Positions 47,753-57,635 of a DNA stretch of 64,000 nucleotides are shown here, in pieces. A model generated the notes under the pieces. That model was given only the letters and a program-made list of their open reading frames with translations. It did no database searches and was not told where the DNA came from. Numbering within the stretch: position 1 is the stretch's first letter; every line of letters begins with the position of its first letter. The stretch lies in contig DAHUYL010000190.1 in NCBI GenBank assembly GCA_027315255.1, forward strand, positions 1-64,000, in the 5' to 3' direction. This stretch comes from Solirubrobacterales bacterium (GTDB lineage: Bacteria; Actinomycetota; Thermoleophilia; Solirubrobacterales; Solirubrobacteraceae). A program made the position numbers and the translations under genes.

Positions 47753-49934
47753 CGGTCGCGCCGGCGGGCGCGGCCTCGAGCCGCGACCCCTCGACCCGCA
47801 GGTGCGGGATCACGCGGCCGAGCGCGCGCGGCAGCTGCCAGTTGGCCTCTCCGAGCGCCAGCATCACCGTGGGCACGATCACCGAGCGCACGATCACCGC
47901 GTCGAGCAGCACCGCACCGGACAGCCCGATCCCGAACAGCTCGATCACGCGCTGGCCGCCGAGCACGAACGCCGCGAACACGAGCACCATGATCGCCGCG
48001 GCTGCGTTGATCGTCCTGCCGGTCGCCGCGAGGCCGTGCGCGACCGCATCGCGCGTACAGCGGCGGCGATGCCACTCCTCGTGGATCCGCGCCACCAGGA
48101 ACACCTCGTAGTCCATCGACAGTCCGAACAGGATCGGGAACAGCAGCACGGGCAGGAACGATTCGATCGGTCCGGTGCTGGTCACCCCGAACAGTCCGCG
48201 CAGCCACCCGAACTGGAAGATCGCGGTGACCACCCCGAGTGAGGCGCCGGTCGACAGCAGGTTCATCGCGGCCGCCGTCAGCGGGATCGCGAGGCTGCGG
48301 AAGACGGCGGTGAGCAGCAGGAACGAGACCGCGACGACGACTCCGACTAACAGCGGCAGCTTGCGCGAAACGACCGTGGCGACGTCGGTGAACGCGGCCG
48401 TCTCGCCGTCGACGAAGATCCGCAACGTCGTCCTGCGGCCGGCGGCCGGCAGGATCCGCGTGCGCAGCGCGCTCAACAGGTTCGCGGTCGAGATCGCCTC
48501 GGGAGAGCCCTTCGGGTAGAGGCTCGTGACCGCGACCTCGGTCCGGTCCGGACCGCCGGGGAGGAACTGCGGGGCCGTCGTCCGGGCGACGTCGGGGTTG
48601 CGTGCGGCGGCCGCCGCCGCCGTTCGGAACGCGGCGCGCTGGGCGGGCGAGGCGACCGCGGCGACGAGCTCGAGCGGCCCGTTGTAGCCCGCTCCGAAGC
48701 CGCGTGCGAGCAGCTCGTAGGCCTTGTAGGTGGTCGTGCTCGGCGCATCCGAGCCAGCGTCCGCCGACCCGAGTCGCATCGAGCTGAACGGCATCGCGAT
48801 CACCAACATCAGCGCGATCGATGCGGCGGCGAACGCGGTCGGCCGCCGCTGCAGGATCCGCGTCCAGCGCAGCCAGCCGGGCGATTCGTCGCTGAGCGCG
48901 AGCCGCCCTTCGGCGATCGCCCGACGGTCGCGGCGGCGCAGCGTGTGCTCGCCGAACAGCGCGAGCAGCGACGGCAGCAGCGTCAGCGCTGCGAGCACCG
49001 TGAACGCCACCGTGATCGCCGCGGCGAGCCCGACGCCGTACAGGAAGCTCACCCCGAGCGCGAGCATCCCGAGCATCGCAATGCAGACGGTGGCCCCGGC
49101 GAACAGCACCGCTCGACCGGAGGTGTCGATCGCCTGCACGACCGCCGCCTCGGCGCCGAGCCCGCGCAGGCGACCCTGCCGGTAGCGGGTGACGATGAAC
49201 AGCGCGTAGTCGACGCCGACGCCGAGTCCGATCAGGAGCGCCAGCTGCGACGCGAACGACGCCATCTCCATCACGTTCGACAGCAGGCCGACGAACGCCA
49301 CGCCCATCCCGAGCGAGGCGGCCGCGGTCAGCAGCGGCAGCAGCGTCGCCGGCAGCGTTCCGAACACGACCAAGAGGACGATGCCGGCGGCGACGAAGCC
49401 GATCGGGAGGCTGGTCGAGGCGCTCGACGGGTTCCCGCTCTCGGCGATGTCGCCGCTGGCCTGGAACTGGACGGTCCGGCGCCCGGCGCCGGTGACGATC
49501 GCGTCGAAGCGCCTCGCCTCGGATCCCGGGATCTCGGACGAGCTGGAGCCGAAGGTCACCTCCGCGAACGCCACGCGACCGGACGCTGCGATCTGCGACG
49601 CGTCCCCGGCCGCGTACGGCGAGCGGACCTCGACGACGTGCGCGAGTCGCGCGAGGCGCGCGAGCAGGGCATCGGTGCGCGCGCGAACGGCGGGGTCCCG
49701 GACCGAGCCCCGGGCGACCGCGATCACGACCTGCTCGGTGTCGCTGGGTCGCTTCGGCTCGGTTCGATGCAGCAGCGCGCTCGCCGCGAAGCTGTCGGTG
49801 TGCGGGATGCGCAGGTCGCCGGTGTACTCGCTGCCGACGCTCGAGGCGATCGCGAGGGAGGCGAGGGTGGCGACGATCCAGGCAGCGAGGACCAGCCAGC
49901 GGTGCCCGAAGCACCAACGTGCGATCGCCGTCAT
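47718..49934 (-). CDS. MMPL/RND family transporter
   Basis: 738 aa; LLIGLGVGVDYALFIVTRYRQG; FGLSMDYEVFLVARIHEEWH. Confidence 0.94.
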   Translation of the reverse strand: MTAIARWCFGHRWLVLAAWIVATLASLAIASSVGSEYTGDLRIPHTDSFAASALLHRTEPKRPSDTEQVVIAVARGSVRDPAVRARTDALLARLARLAHVVEVRSPYAAGDASQIAASGRVAFAEVTFGSSSSEIPGSEARRFDAIVTGAGRRTVQFQASGDIAESGNPSSASTSLPIGFVAAGIVLLVVFGTLPATLLPLLTAAASLGMGVAFVGLLSNVMEMASFASQLALLIGLGVGVDYALFIVTRYRQGRLRGLGAEAAVVQAIDTSGRAVLFAGATVCIAMLGMLALGVSFLYGVGLAAAITVAFTVLAALTLLPSLLALFGEHTLRRRDRRAIAEGRLALSDESPGWLRWTRILQRRPTAFAAASIALMLVIAMPFSSMRLGSADAGSDAPSTTTYKAYELLARGFGAGYNGPLELVAAVASPAQRAAFRTAAAAAARNPDVARTTAPQFLPGGPDRTEVAVTSLYPKGSPEAISTANLLSALRTRILPAAGRRTTLRIFVDGETAAFTDVATVVSRKLPLLVGVVVAVSFLLLTAVFRSLAIPLTAAAMNLLSTGASLGVVTAIFQFGWLRGLFGVTSTGPIESFLPVLLFPILFGLSMDYEVFLVARIHEEWHRRRCTRDAVAHGLAATGRTINAAAAIMVLVFAAFVLGGQRVIELFGIGLSGAVLLDAVIVRSVIVPTVMLALGEANWQLPRALGRVIPHLRVEGSRLEAAPAGATVTPGPAPGTAQ

Positions 49935-50029
49935 GTCTACGTGTTTCGGCCGGCGCCGTGCATCGCTGAAGGGGGTCCCGGGTGCTGCTCGAAAAGGCTG
50001 GGCGAGGGCGGCGGTTACGATGCTTCCTG

Positions 50030-50515
50030 ATGGCCGCCCGGAGCGCCGGAATCCTATTGCACCGTCGCCGGGCTGCCGTTGAGGTTCTGTTAGTCCACCC
50101 GGGTGGTCCCTTGTGGAGCCGTCGCGACGCCGGCGCCTGGTCGCTCCCGAAGGGCGAGTACGAGGACGGAGAGGACCCGCTGGCTGCTGCGGTTCGCGAG
50201 TTCGCCGAGGAGCTCGGTTCGCCGCTCGGGCCGTGCGAGCCGGTGGCGCTCGGCGAGGTCCAGCTGCGCTCGGGCAAGCGAGTGATCGCGTGGGCGGTCG
50301 AGGGCGACCTCGACACGGCCACGGTGCGCAGCAACACGTGCGAGGTCGAGTGGCCGCCGCGCTCCGGCCGCCTGATCGAGGTGCCCGAGATCGATCGCGC
50401 GGAGTGGTTCTCGCTGGCGGAGGCGCGGCTGCGGCTGAATCCTGCCCAGGTCGCGTTCATCGACCGGCTCGAGGCCGCGCTGACGGTGGCGCCAGACATC
50501 GCAGGGAGGTCGTGA
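50030..50515 (+). CDS. NUDIX hydrolase
   Basis: SAGILLHRRRAAVEVLLVHPGGPLWSRRDAGAWSLPKGEYEDGEDPLAAAVREFAEELG (Nudix box). Confidence 0.93.
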   Translation: MAARSAGILLHRRRAAVEVLLVHPGGPLWSRRDAGAWSLPKGEYEDGEDPLAAAVREFAEELGSPLGPCEPVALGEVQLRSGKRVIAWAVEGDLDTATVRSNTCEVEWPPRSGRLIEVPEIDRAEWFSLAEARLRLNPAQVAFIDRLEAALTVAPDIAGRS

Positions 50516-50524
50516 ACGACCTCG

Positions 50525-50564
50525 ATCCGGCAACCCCTACTTGAGCGGGGGGGGTGTGCCGGAT
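50525..50564. terminator. ATCCGGCAACCCC / GGGGTGTGCCGGAT hairpin containing a G8 run
   Basis: near-perfect 13-bp stem with one bulge. Confidence 0.45.
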
Positions 50565-50583
50565 TGGGGTTGTTGCGCCGCAG

Positions 50584-50616
50584 CGGCGGGGCAGGCCCAC
50601 CAGGCCAGCCCCGCCG
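50584..50616. terminator. second strong hairpin CGGCGGGGC-A-GGCC-CACCA-GGCC-A-GCCCCGCCG
   Basis: 9-bp plus 4-bp stem, 5-nt loop. Confidence 0.55.
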
Positions 50617-50721
50617 GGCCTCCGATCTCCGGCGCCGATCTCCGGGCCGGTGCAGCCCGTCTGCAATCATTGAGACATCAACCAACTGGGACCGCCCGAC
50701 ACGCCGAAAGGACCGAGCACT

Positions 50722-51648
50722 TTGAGCATCCGCGCGACTCTCTTCTCCGATCCCGCTTGCCCCTGGGGCTACTCCGAGAACCCAGCGCTGCGGGTGATCG
50801 AGTGGCGCTACCGGGACCAGCTCGACTGGCGGCTCGTGCTCGTCGGGCTCAGCGAGGACACGTCTCGCTACGAGCGGCTGGGGTACACGACGCTTCGCTC
50901 CGCCCAGAGCTGGGGCAGCTACCGCGACCGCTACGGGATGCCGTTCGCGCCGATGCCGAAGCCGCGCGGGGCGGCCTCCTCGCGCGCCTGCCGGGCCGTG
51001 ATCGCCGCGCGGATCCAGTCGCCGGGCAGCGAGTGGGCGGTGTTCCGCTGGCTGCAGCTGGCCAACTTCAACACCGGGCTGCTGTTCGACGACGACGCCC
51101 AGCTGCTCGAGGTGCTGCGGACCTCCCCCGGAATCGATCCCGAAGCGGTGGTGGCGGCGATCGACGCGCCCGACGTGCTCGGCGCCTACGCCGCGGACAA
51201 GGCGCTGACCCGGACCGCCGCGGGATCGCCGACCGAGTTCCAGGGCAAGGCGGGGAACAGCGACGGGGCCGTCCGCTACACGGCGCCGTCGGTCGTGTTC
51301 GAGGCCGGCGACGGCCGCCGGCTCGAGGCGGGCGGGTTCCAGCCGGGCGAGGCCTACGACGTGCTGATCGCCAACCTCGATCCGACGCTCGACCGCCGGC
51401 CGGCGCCCGAGGACCCGGCGCCGCTGCTCGAGTACTTCGAGCTAGGCCTGAGCACGCAGGAGGTGGCGGCGTGCATGGCCGCCGGCAACGACCTGCCCGA
51501 CGTGCGCGCGGCGGAACTGGCGTTGCTGGCGCTGGTCGACGAGGGTCGCGCCGAACGCCATCCGCTCGGCGGCGACGCCGTCTGGACCGCGCCCGGCGGG
51601 CCGGTGCCGCCGAGCCTGCCTGCGGTCGCTGCCTCCGCGGCCGTCTAG
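50722..51648 (+). CDS. DsbA family oxidoreductase (2-hydroxychromene-2-carboxylate isomerase/FrnE-like)
   Basis: LFSDPACPWGYSENPALRVIEWRY; TTG start; RYTAPSVVFEAG. Confidence 0.8.
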   Translation: MSIRATLFSDPACPWGYSENPALRVIEWRYRDQLDWRLVLVGLSEDTSRYERLGYTTLRSAQSWGSYRDRYGMPFAPMPKPRGAASSRACRAVIAARIQSPGSEWAVFRWLQLANFNTGLLFDDDAQLLEVLRTSPGIDPEAVVAAIDAPDVLGAYAADKALTRTAAGSPTEFQGKAGNSDGAVRYTAPSVVFEAGDGRRLEAGGFQPGEAYDVLIANLDPTLDRRPAPEDPAPLLEYFELGLSTQEVAACMAAGNDLPDVRAAELALLALVDEGRAERHPLGGDAVWTAPGGPVPPSLPAVAASAAV

Positions 51649-52325
51649 TAGCGGCTTTGTCGGGCTGATCGCGATCGTCGGGCGGTCTGCGACGCGGCGG
51701 CGAGCGCGTGGCCGCCCTCGCGGGTCGGGGTTGCGTGTCCGTGATCGGCGGCCTGCGTGCGGGTCACGGTCGGGTGTGGTGCCGCGAGGACCGTGCTGGT
51801 CGAGGACGCCCGTGATCCGTGATGGTGGGGCAATCGCACGGTATCGCAGGCAGGGTCAGGCGAGTCCGGAAACTCCCGCGGAAACCGCATATGCTCGACA
51901 GCATCGAGGTTTGTGGTTGGGGTGGTGCGGATCGGCTGGGTATGGGGGCGTGGCTGCGCACGGTGTGTTCGCGCGGCCGGTGATGTTGAGGTTGTGCCGG
52001 TGGGCGGGCCGGAAGGCGAGCTCGTCGGCGCCCGGCTCGCGTCCGCTGAGCCGCCGGGATATGCCTACCCGGCGACGGCGACGGCGGCGGCGTTGCGGCC
52101 GCGCGCTCGAAACGAGCAACTCATGCGGGCAAAGGGCAAGGGTTGCCGTCAACTCAGTGTCCCGGACCACAGATTCGTCACATATCTGAGCGCGTCTGGA
52201 CGCGCCTGACGGAAGGCCGCGGCACCGCCGTACCACCAGTCCGACTTGTGTCACGGCCTCCCGGCAGTCACGCCCAGCCATCACTGATCTATGCAACGAA
52301 TTTCCGGTCCGGGACCACCAGCTAG

Positions 52326-53537
52326 CTAGACGGCCTCGAACACGGCGGCGAGCCCCTGGCCGCCGCCGATGCACATCGTCTCGAGGCCGTAGCGGCCGCC
52401 GCGCCGGCGCAGCTCGCGCAGCAGCGTCGTCAGGATCCGGCCGCCGGTGGCGCCGATCGGGTGCCCGAGCGAGATCCCCGAGCCGTTGACGTTGACCCGC
52501 TGCAAGCCGTCCGGCAGCTGCCAGTTGCGCATCACCGCGAGCACCTGCGCGGCGAACGCCTCGTTCAGCTCGATCAGGTCCATCTCCGCGAGCGTCAGCC
52601 CCGCCCGCGCGAGGGCCCTGCTGACGGCCGGGACCGGCCCGATCCCCATCTTCTCGGGCGCGACCCCGGCCACGGCCCAGCCGACCAGGCGTGCGAACGG
52701 CGCGAGTCCGAGCTCGGCGGCGCGCTCCGGGTGGGTGACGATGCAGATCGCCGCGCCGTCGTTCTGACCGCTCGCGTTGCCGGCCGTCACCGTCGCCTCC
52801 GGATCCTGCCCGGCCATCACCGGACGTAGCGCCGCGAGCCGCTCGAGGCTCGTGTCGGGACGGGGGTGCTCGTCGGTGTCGACCAGCGCCGGCGGAGCGC
52901 CGCGCCGGCCGGGGATCTCGACCGGGACGATCTCCTGCGCGAACAGACCGCTCCGCTGTGCGGCGACCGCGCGCTCGTGCGAGCGAAGCGCCAGCTCGTC
53001 CTGCTCCTGGCGCGGAATCGAGTACTCGCGCCTGAGGTTCTCCGCGGTCTCGAGCATCCCGCCCGGCACCGGGTGGTTGACGCCGCCGGCGCTCAGGCGG
53101 GCGGCCGCGAGCCGGTCCTGGAGCTCGACACCCCCGGCGCGCGTCCCCCAGCGAACCCGGGTGGTGTAGTGCTCGGCCTGACTCATGCTCTCGGCCCCAC
53201 CGGCGAGCACGAGCTCGGCCGCTCCCGTCTGCACGTGCAGGCAGGCGTCGATCACCGCTTGCAGCCCGGCGCCGCAGCGCCGGTCGACCTGCGCTCCGGG
53301 CACCTCGACGGGAAGCCCCGCGTCGAGCGCGGCGACGCGGCCGATCGCGGGCGCCTCGCCGCTCGGATAGCCCTGGCCGAGGATCACGTCGTCGACCGCC
53401 TCGTGCGGGATCCCGGTCCGCTCGAGCAGGGCGCGGATCACCGCGCTCGCCAGCGCCTGCGCCGGGATCTCGCGGAGCACGCCGCCGAACGCGCCGACGG
53501 GGGTACGCAGTGGCTCGCAGATGACCGCGTCGCGCAT
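52326..53537 (-). CDS. acetyl-CoA acyltransferase (thiolase)
   Basis: VDRRCGAGLQAVIDACLHVQTGAAELVLAGGAESMS; NVNGSGISLGHPIGATGGRIL; ETMCIGGGQGLAAVFE. Confidence 0.95.
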   Translation of the reverse strand: MRDAVICEPLRTPVGAFGGVLREIPAQALASAVIRALLERTGIPHEAVDDVILGQGYPSGEAPAIGRVAALDAGLPVEVPGAQVDRRCGAGLQAVIDACLHVQTGAAELVLAGGAESMSQAEHYTTRVRWGTRAGGVELQDRLAAARLSAGGVNHPVPGGMLETAENLRREYSIPRQEQDELALRSHERAVAAQRSGLFAQEIVPVEIPGRRGAPPALVDTDEHPRPDTSLERLAALRPVMAGQDPEATVTAGNASGQNDGAAICIVTHPERAAELGLAPFARLVGWAVAGVAPEKMGIGPVPAVSRALARAGLTLAEMDLIELNEAFAAQVLAVMRNWQLPDGLQRVNVNGSGISLGHPIGATGGRILTTLLRELRRRGGRYGLETMCIGGGQGLAAVFEAV

Positions 53538-53579
53538 CGGAGCGGAGGACTGTAGCTGTCCGGCCTACACTCGCGCCCG

Positions 53580-53906
53580 ATGCCGCCGTCGATCACGTCC
53601 CGGACCGCCGGGCGCGTCGCCAAGCGCGTCCCGGGGCTGCGCCGGCTGCCGGTGATGCGGTTGCTGCTGCTCGGCGAGGTGGTGCTGCTGGCCCGCGACC
53701 ACATCGAGCGGCTGACACCGCGCGAGCGCCGGCGGCTGGTCGTGCTGCTGCGCGACGCGAGGGGTCGCCCGAGCCGGCTGCAGGGAGGCCACCGCGACGA
53801 GCTCGAGGCGCTGATCGCGAAGGCGGACCCGAAGCTGTTCGCCGCGGAAGCTGCCGCGAAGCTGTCGCCGGTGCCGCTGCCGAAGCGCTTCACCAACCCG
53901 CGCTGA
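53580..53906 (+). CDS. hypothetical protein (108 aa)
   Basis: MPPSITSRTAGRVAKRVPGLRRLPVMRLLLLGEVVLLARDHIERLTPRERRRLVVLLRDARG; good coding character. Confidence 0.7.
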   Translation: MPPSITSRTAGRVAKRVPGLRRLPVMRLLLLGEVVLLARDHIERLTPRERRRLVVLLRDARGRPSRLQGGHRDELEALIAKADPKLFAAEAAAKLSPVPLPKRFTNPR

Positions 53907-53915
53907 GCAAGCCAC

Positions 53916-54503
53916 TCACGCGTCGATCGGGATGTGCCCGGGCTGGGCGGCGACGCACGCGAGCCAATCGCGGATCTGCGGATACGGATCGAGCGCGAAC
54001 CCGCCCTCGGGCGCGACGTGCGTGTAGGCGTAGAGGGCGATGTCGGCGATCGTGTAGCGCCCGCCGACGAGGAAGGAGCACTCGGCCAAGTGGCGTTCGA
54101 TCGCGGCCAGCGCCTGCTCCCCCCGCGCGCGCTTCGCGGCCCGCTGCTCGTCGCTGACCTCGATCCCGAAGTGCGCCCACATGCGCGCGACCGCGATGTA
54201 CGGCTCGTGGCTGTACTGCTCGAAGAACAGCCACTGCAGCACCTGCGCCCGCTCGTATCGGTCCTCCGGCAGGTAGCGGGTGCCTTCGGCCAGGTACGTC
54301 ATGATCGCGTTCGACTCGGCGAGCGGGCGGCCGTCGTCGAGCACGACCGTCGGGATCCGCAGCGCCGGGTTGAGCGGGCCGAGCAGCTCCGGCCGGCTCG
54401 AGCGGTCGAGCACGTCGAGCTCGCGGCGCTCGAGTGGGGTCCCCAGCTGCGCGCACAGCAGTCGCACCTTGTAGCAGTTGCCCGACACGGCGCTGTCATA
54501 CAT
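53916..54503 (-). CDS. glutathione S-transferase family protein
   Basis: MYDSAVSGNCYKVRLLCAQLGTPLERRELDVLDRS..PTVVLDDGRPLAESNAIMTYLAEGTRYLP. Confidence 0.92.
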   Translation of the reverse strand: MYDSAVSGNCYKVRLLCAQLGTPLERRELDVLDRSSRPELLGPLNPALRIPTVVLDDGRPLAESNAIMTYLAEGTRYLPEDRYERAQVLQWLFFEQYSHEPYIAVARMWAHFGIEVSDEQRAAKRARGEQALAAIERHLAECSFLVGGRYTIADIALYAYTHVAPEGGFALDPYPQIRDWLACVAAQPGHIPIDA

Positions 54504-54573
54504 GAGCACGGCTCGACCTCCGGATCTGGGTAGCTTGCCTGAAGCGAAGAACGCTGCGGAGGTCCGGAACCGG

Positions 54574-55300
54574 TCAGACGAGCTGCATCGCCGGCACCGC
54601 GTGCGGCGCCCGTGCCTGCACGACCTGGACACCGCCCCGTGGAGCGAGTGTGACCGCGGTCAGCCGCGCACGCTCGGGCTCGGTCCGGGCGGGGCGCAGC
54701 TCAGCGCGCTCGAGAACGCGGCGCAGCACGAGCCGCATCTCCATCGCCGCGAAGCTGGCGCCGAGGCAGCGGCGGGTGCCACCGCCGAACGGCACCCAGG
54801 TGTAGGTGTCGGGCGGGTCGGAGGATCACGTGCAGCGTCAACGACTGCATGCTCTGGAGCAGCTGGAACTCCCGGCCGACCGGCCACGCGTCGATCTCGG
54901 CGTCGGTGGCGCCGAGCACGGCCGATTCGAGCGACTGGATCCGACGCCCGTGGAAGGCGGGCAGCAACAGCCGCCGGTGGCGCAGGTGCTCGGCGCCGTC
55001 GAGCAGCAGCACGGAGCGCTCGCCGACGATCGGCCCCAGCAACGCGTTCGCCTCGCCGGCGTGGAGCGCGTCGCCGCCGCCCTGGAACAGCTGCTTCACC
55101 AGCTCCGGGTCGAACACGATCACGAACCGGCTCGAGTCGAACAGCGTCCTGAACGTCACGGCGCCGCCGTACCGCCGGCGGCAGGCCTCGAGAAACCGCG
55201 GTCCGCCGAACATGAAGCCGGCGGTCTGGACGATCCGCGGAAGCGCCGGACCGGGCGGCATCCTCGGCGACTGCATGACGACCATGATCGCAAAGCCCAA
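54574..55300 (-). pseudogene. cytochrome P450 remnant with internal deletion and frame change
   Basis: N-terminal P450 frame MPPGPALPRIVQTAGFMFGGPRFLEACRRRYG...LLLPAFHGRR...SLTLHVIL joins near 54815-54826 to DPPDTYTWVPFGGGTRRCLGASFAAMEMRLVLRRVL in another frame; I-helix and ExxR region absent. Confidence 0.88.
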
Positions 55301-55319
55301 GCGACGCTAGATTGCGTCC

Positions 55320-56978
55320 ATGGCCACCTTCCGCGACAGCGTCGCGTCGATCGGGCGGCGCGGCGCCGTCGAAGGCGTGGCGGCGGTCGAGCTGTTCCGC
55401 TCGGGGCTGCTCGGCGGGGTCCGCCCGAGGGAGACGGTGGCGGCTCTCAAAGCGCTCGTCGCCTACGGGCAGCTGGGCGCCGGCCAGCGTGTCGCGGCGA
55501 TCCGTCACGGCCCGCGGCCGGGTCTGATCGACGAGCTCGGCGCGCTCACGTTCGACGAGCTCAACCGCCGCTCGGACGGGCTCGCCTGCGTGCTGGCCGA
55601 CCGCGGCGTGACCGGCGAGGACTGCATCGGGATCATGTGCCGCAACCACCGCGGCTTCCTCGACATCACGTTCGCGGCGGCGAAGCTCGGCGCCCGGACG
55701 CTGTACCTGAACACCGACTTCGCGGGTCCGCAGCTCCGCGACGTGTGCGCGCGCGAGGGCGTGACGCTGCTCGTGCACGACGCCGAGTACGCCCAGCTCG
55801 TCGGCTCGCTGCGGCCACGGCACGGCGTGCTGCTCGGGTGGCACGACGGCGAAGCCGAGCAGGAGACCGTCGAGCAGCTCGTGCGGGCAGGCGCCGGCCG
55901 GGTTCCGCCGCCGCCCGTGCACGCCTCCCGGGTCGTGCTCCTGACGAGCGGGACGACCGGCTCGCCGAAGGGGGCGCCGCGACACTCGAGCTCGTCGATC
56001 GCGCCGCTCGGGGCGATCCTCTCGAAGGTCCCCTACCGGGCGGGGCAGTCGACGTTCCTAGCTGCGCCGATGTTCCACGCGCTCGGTTACACGCAGCTGC
56101 TGCTGGCGATCTATCTCGGGAACACGGTCGTCGCGCAGCGCAGGTTCACGCCCGAGCGCGTGCTCGACGCGGTCGTCGAGCACCGCCCGACGGCGCTGGT
56201 GGCCGTGCCCGTGATGCTCCAACGGCTGGTGGCCGCGCTCGAGCAGCACCCGGGACGCTGGGACACGAGCTCGCTGCGGATCGTGTTCCTGTCGGGCTCC
56301 CAGCTCGGGCCCGAGCTCGTCCGCCGCGCCCAGGCGACGATCGGGCACAAGCTCTACAACTTCTACGGCTCGACCGAGGTCGCCTACGCGACCTTCGCAA
56401 CGCCGGAGGACCTGCGCGCAGCGCCCGGGACGGCGGGCCGGCCGCCGTTCGGCACGCTCGTGCGCCTGTACGACGCGCGAGGCAATCGCGTCGAGGGGGT
56501 GGGGAAGACGGGGCGGATCTTCGTCGGCAACACCTTCCAGTTCGAGGGGTACACGGGCGGTGGCGGCAAGGAGGTGCGCGACGGCCTGATGAGCACGGGC
56601 GACGTCGGTCACTTCGATGCGGCCGGCCGTCTGTTCATCGACGGGCGAGACGACGAGATGGTCATCTCCGGCGGCGAGAACGTGTTCCCGGGCGAGGTCG
56701 AGGAGCTGCTCGTGACCCATCCGGAGATCGAGGAGGCGTCGGTGATCGGCGTCGACGACGCCGATTTCGGCCAGCGGCTCGCGGCATTCGTGGTCACGCG
56801 CACAGGCAGTCAGCTTGCCGACGCCGACGTCAAGGAGTTCGTCGCCGCCCACCTGGCGCGCTTCAAGGTTCCCCGCGACATCGCGTTCGTCACCGAGCTG
56901 CCGCGCAACCCGGCAGGAAAGGTGCTGAAGCGCGAGCTGCGCCATCTGCACTCTGGTCAGGACGCGGTCCAGGCCTGA
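55320..56978 (+). CDS. AMP-dependent fatty-acyl-CoA synthetase
   Basis: VLLTSGTTGSPKGAPRHSS; YNFYGSTEVAYATFATPEDLRAAPGTAGRPPFGT; DGRDDEMVISGGENVFPGEVEELL. Confidence 0.93.
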   Translation: MATFRDSVASIGRRGAVEGVAAVELFRSGLLGGVRPRETVAALKALVAYGQLGAGQRVAAIRHGPRPGLIDELGALTFDELNRRSDGLACVLADRGVTGEDCIGIMCRNHRGFLDITFAAAKLGARTLYLNTDFAGPQLRDVCAREGVTLLVHDAEYAQLVGSLRPRHGVLLGWHDGEAEQETVEQLVRAGAGRVPPPPVHASRVVLLTSGTTGSPKGAPRHSSSSIAPLGAILSKVPYRAGQSTFLAAPMFHALGYTQLLLAIYLGNTVVAQRRFTPERVLDAVVEHRPTALVAVPVMLQRLVAALEQHPGRWDTSSLRIVFLSGSQLGPELVRRAQATIGHKLYNFYGSTEVAYATFATPEDLRAAPGTAGRPPFGTLVRLYDARGNRVEGVGKTGRIFVGNTFQFEGYTGGGGKEVRDGLMSTGDVGHFDAAGRLFIDGRDDEMVISGGENVFPGEVEELLVTHPEIEEASVIGVDDADFGQRLAAFVVTRTGSQLADADVKEFVAAHLARFKVPRDIAFVTELPRNPAGKVLKRELRHLHSGQDAVQA

Positions 56979-57023
56979 TCCCGAGCGGGGTGCGCGGCGT
57001 CCCGCGGCCGCGATCTCAGCCGG

Positions 57024-57045
57024 CGGGCCGGCCGCAGCCGGCCCG
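57024..57045. terminator. hairpin CGGGCCGGC-CGCA-GCCGGCCCG between convergent genes
   Basis: perfect 9-bp stem, 4-nt loop. Confidence 0.55.
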
Positions 57046-57111
57046 ACCACGCTCGGGGCGATCCGTTTGCCGTGAGCCCTGCTGCCGCTCCGGGGCGGTG
57101 AGCCGACCCGT

Positions 57112-57480
57112 TCAGTCCCCGGTCGGGACGACCCCGGCCGCCTCGACCATCAGGATCGACGTGCGGACCGGTGCGCGGGTGCGGTGGACGACGCCGCGGG
57201 GAACGGTGTACCCGTGGTGTCGCTCGAGCACGACCGTGTCGCGGTCCTCGAGGTCGATCAGCAGCCGACCGTCGAGCACCAGGAAGAACTCGTCGGTGTC
57301 GTCGTGCTTGTGCCAGTGGAAGTCGCCGTCGAGGATCCCGAGCCGCACGACCGAGTCGTTGACCGTCGTCAGCGTCTGGTTGAACCACGGCACGTGCGCC
57401 GCGACCTCGGCGGGGATGTCGATCAGGGCCAGGCTGCCGTACTTGTCGTCGAGGTGGATGTCGTAGTCCTGACGGGTCAT
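57112..57480 (-). CDS. cupin domain protein
   Basis: FHWHKHDDTDEFFLVLDGRLLIDLEDRDTVVLERHHGYTVPRGVVHRTRAP. Confidence 0.92.
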   Translation of the reverse strand: MTRQDYDIHLDDKYGSLALIDIPAEVAAHVPWFNQTLTTVNDSVVRLGILDGDFHWHKHDDTDEFFLVLDGRLLIDLEDRDTVVLERHHGYTVPRGVVHRTRAPVRTSILMVEAAGVVPTGD

Positions 57481-57635
57481 GGCGCTCCTCGCTGTGGATC
57501 GTGGGCTCGGGGCGACACGCTACCTACGCGACCGCGCTCCGGGCGGATCGTCTGCGGTCGAACCCGGTTGGCGGAGCCACGCCGTCGTCTAAGCTGATTG
57601 GGAGCCCCATCTCGAATCGAGGAAGGCGAACGATC

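Noticed and set aside
47623-50685. 1020-aa minus-strand ORF
   Set aside because: Out-of-frame shadow overlapping the MMPL transporter, NUDIX gene and histidine kinase; no domain motifs.
51731-52374. short ORFs (152, 172, 98 aa) in the 51.65-52.32 kb gap as genes
   Set aside because: Low-complexity Arg/Pro-rich translations, mutually overlapping, no recognisable family or convincing RBS.
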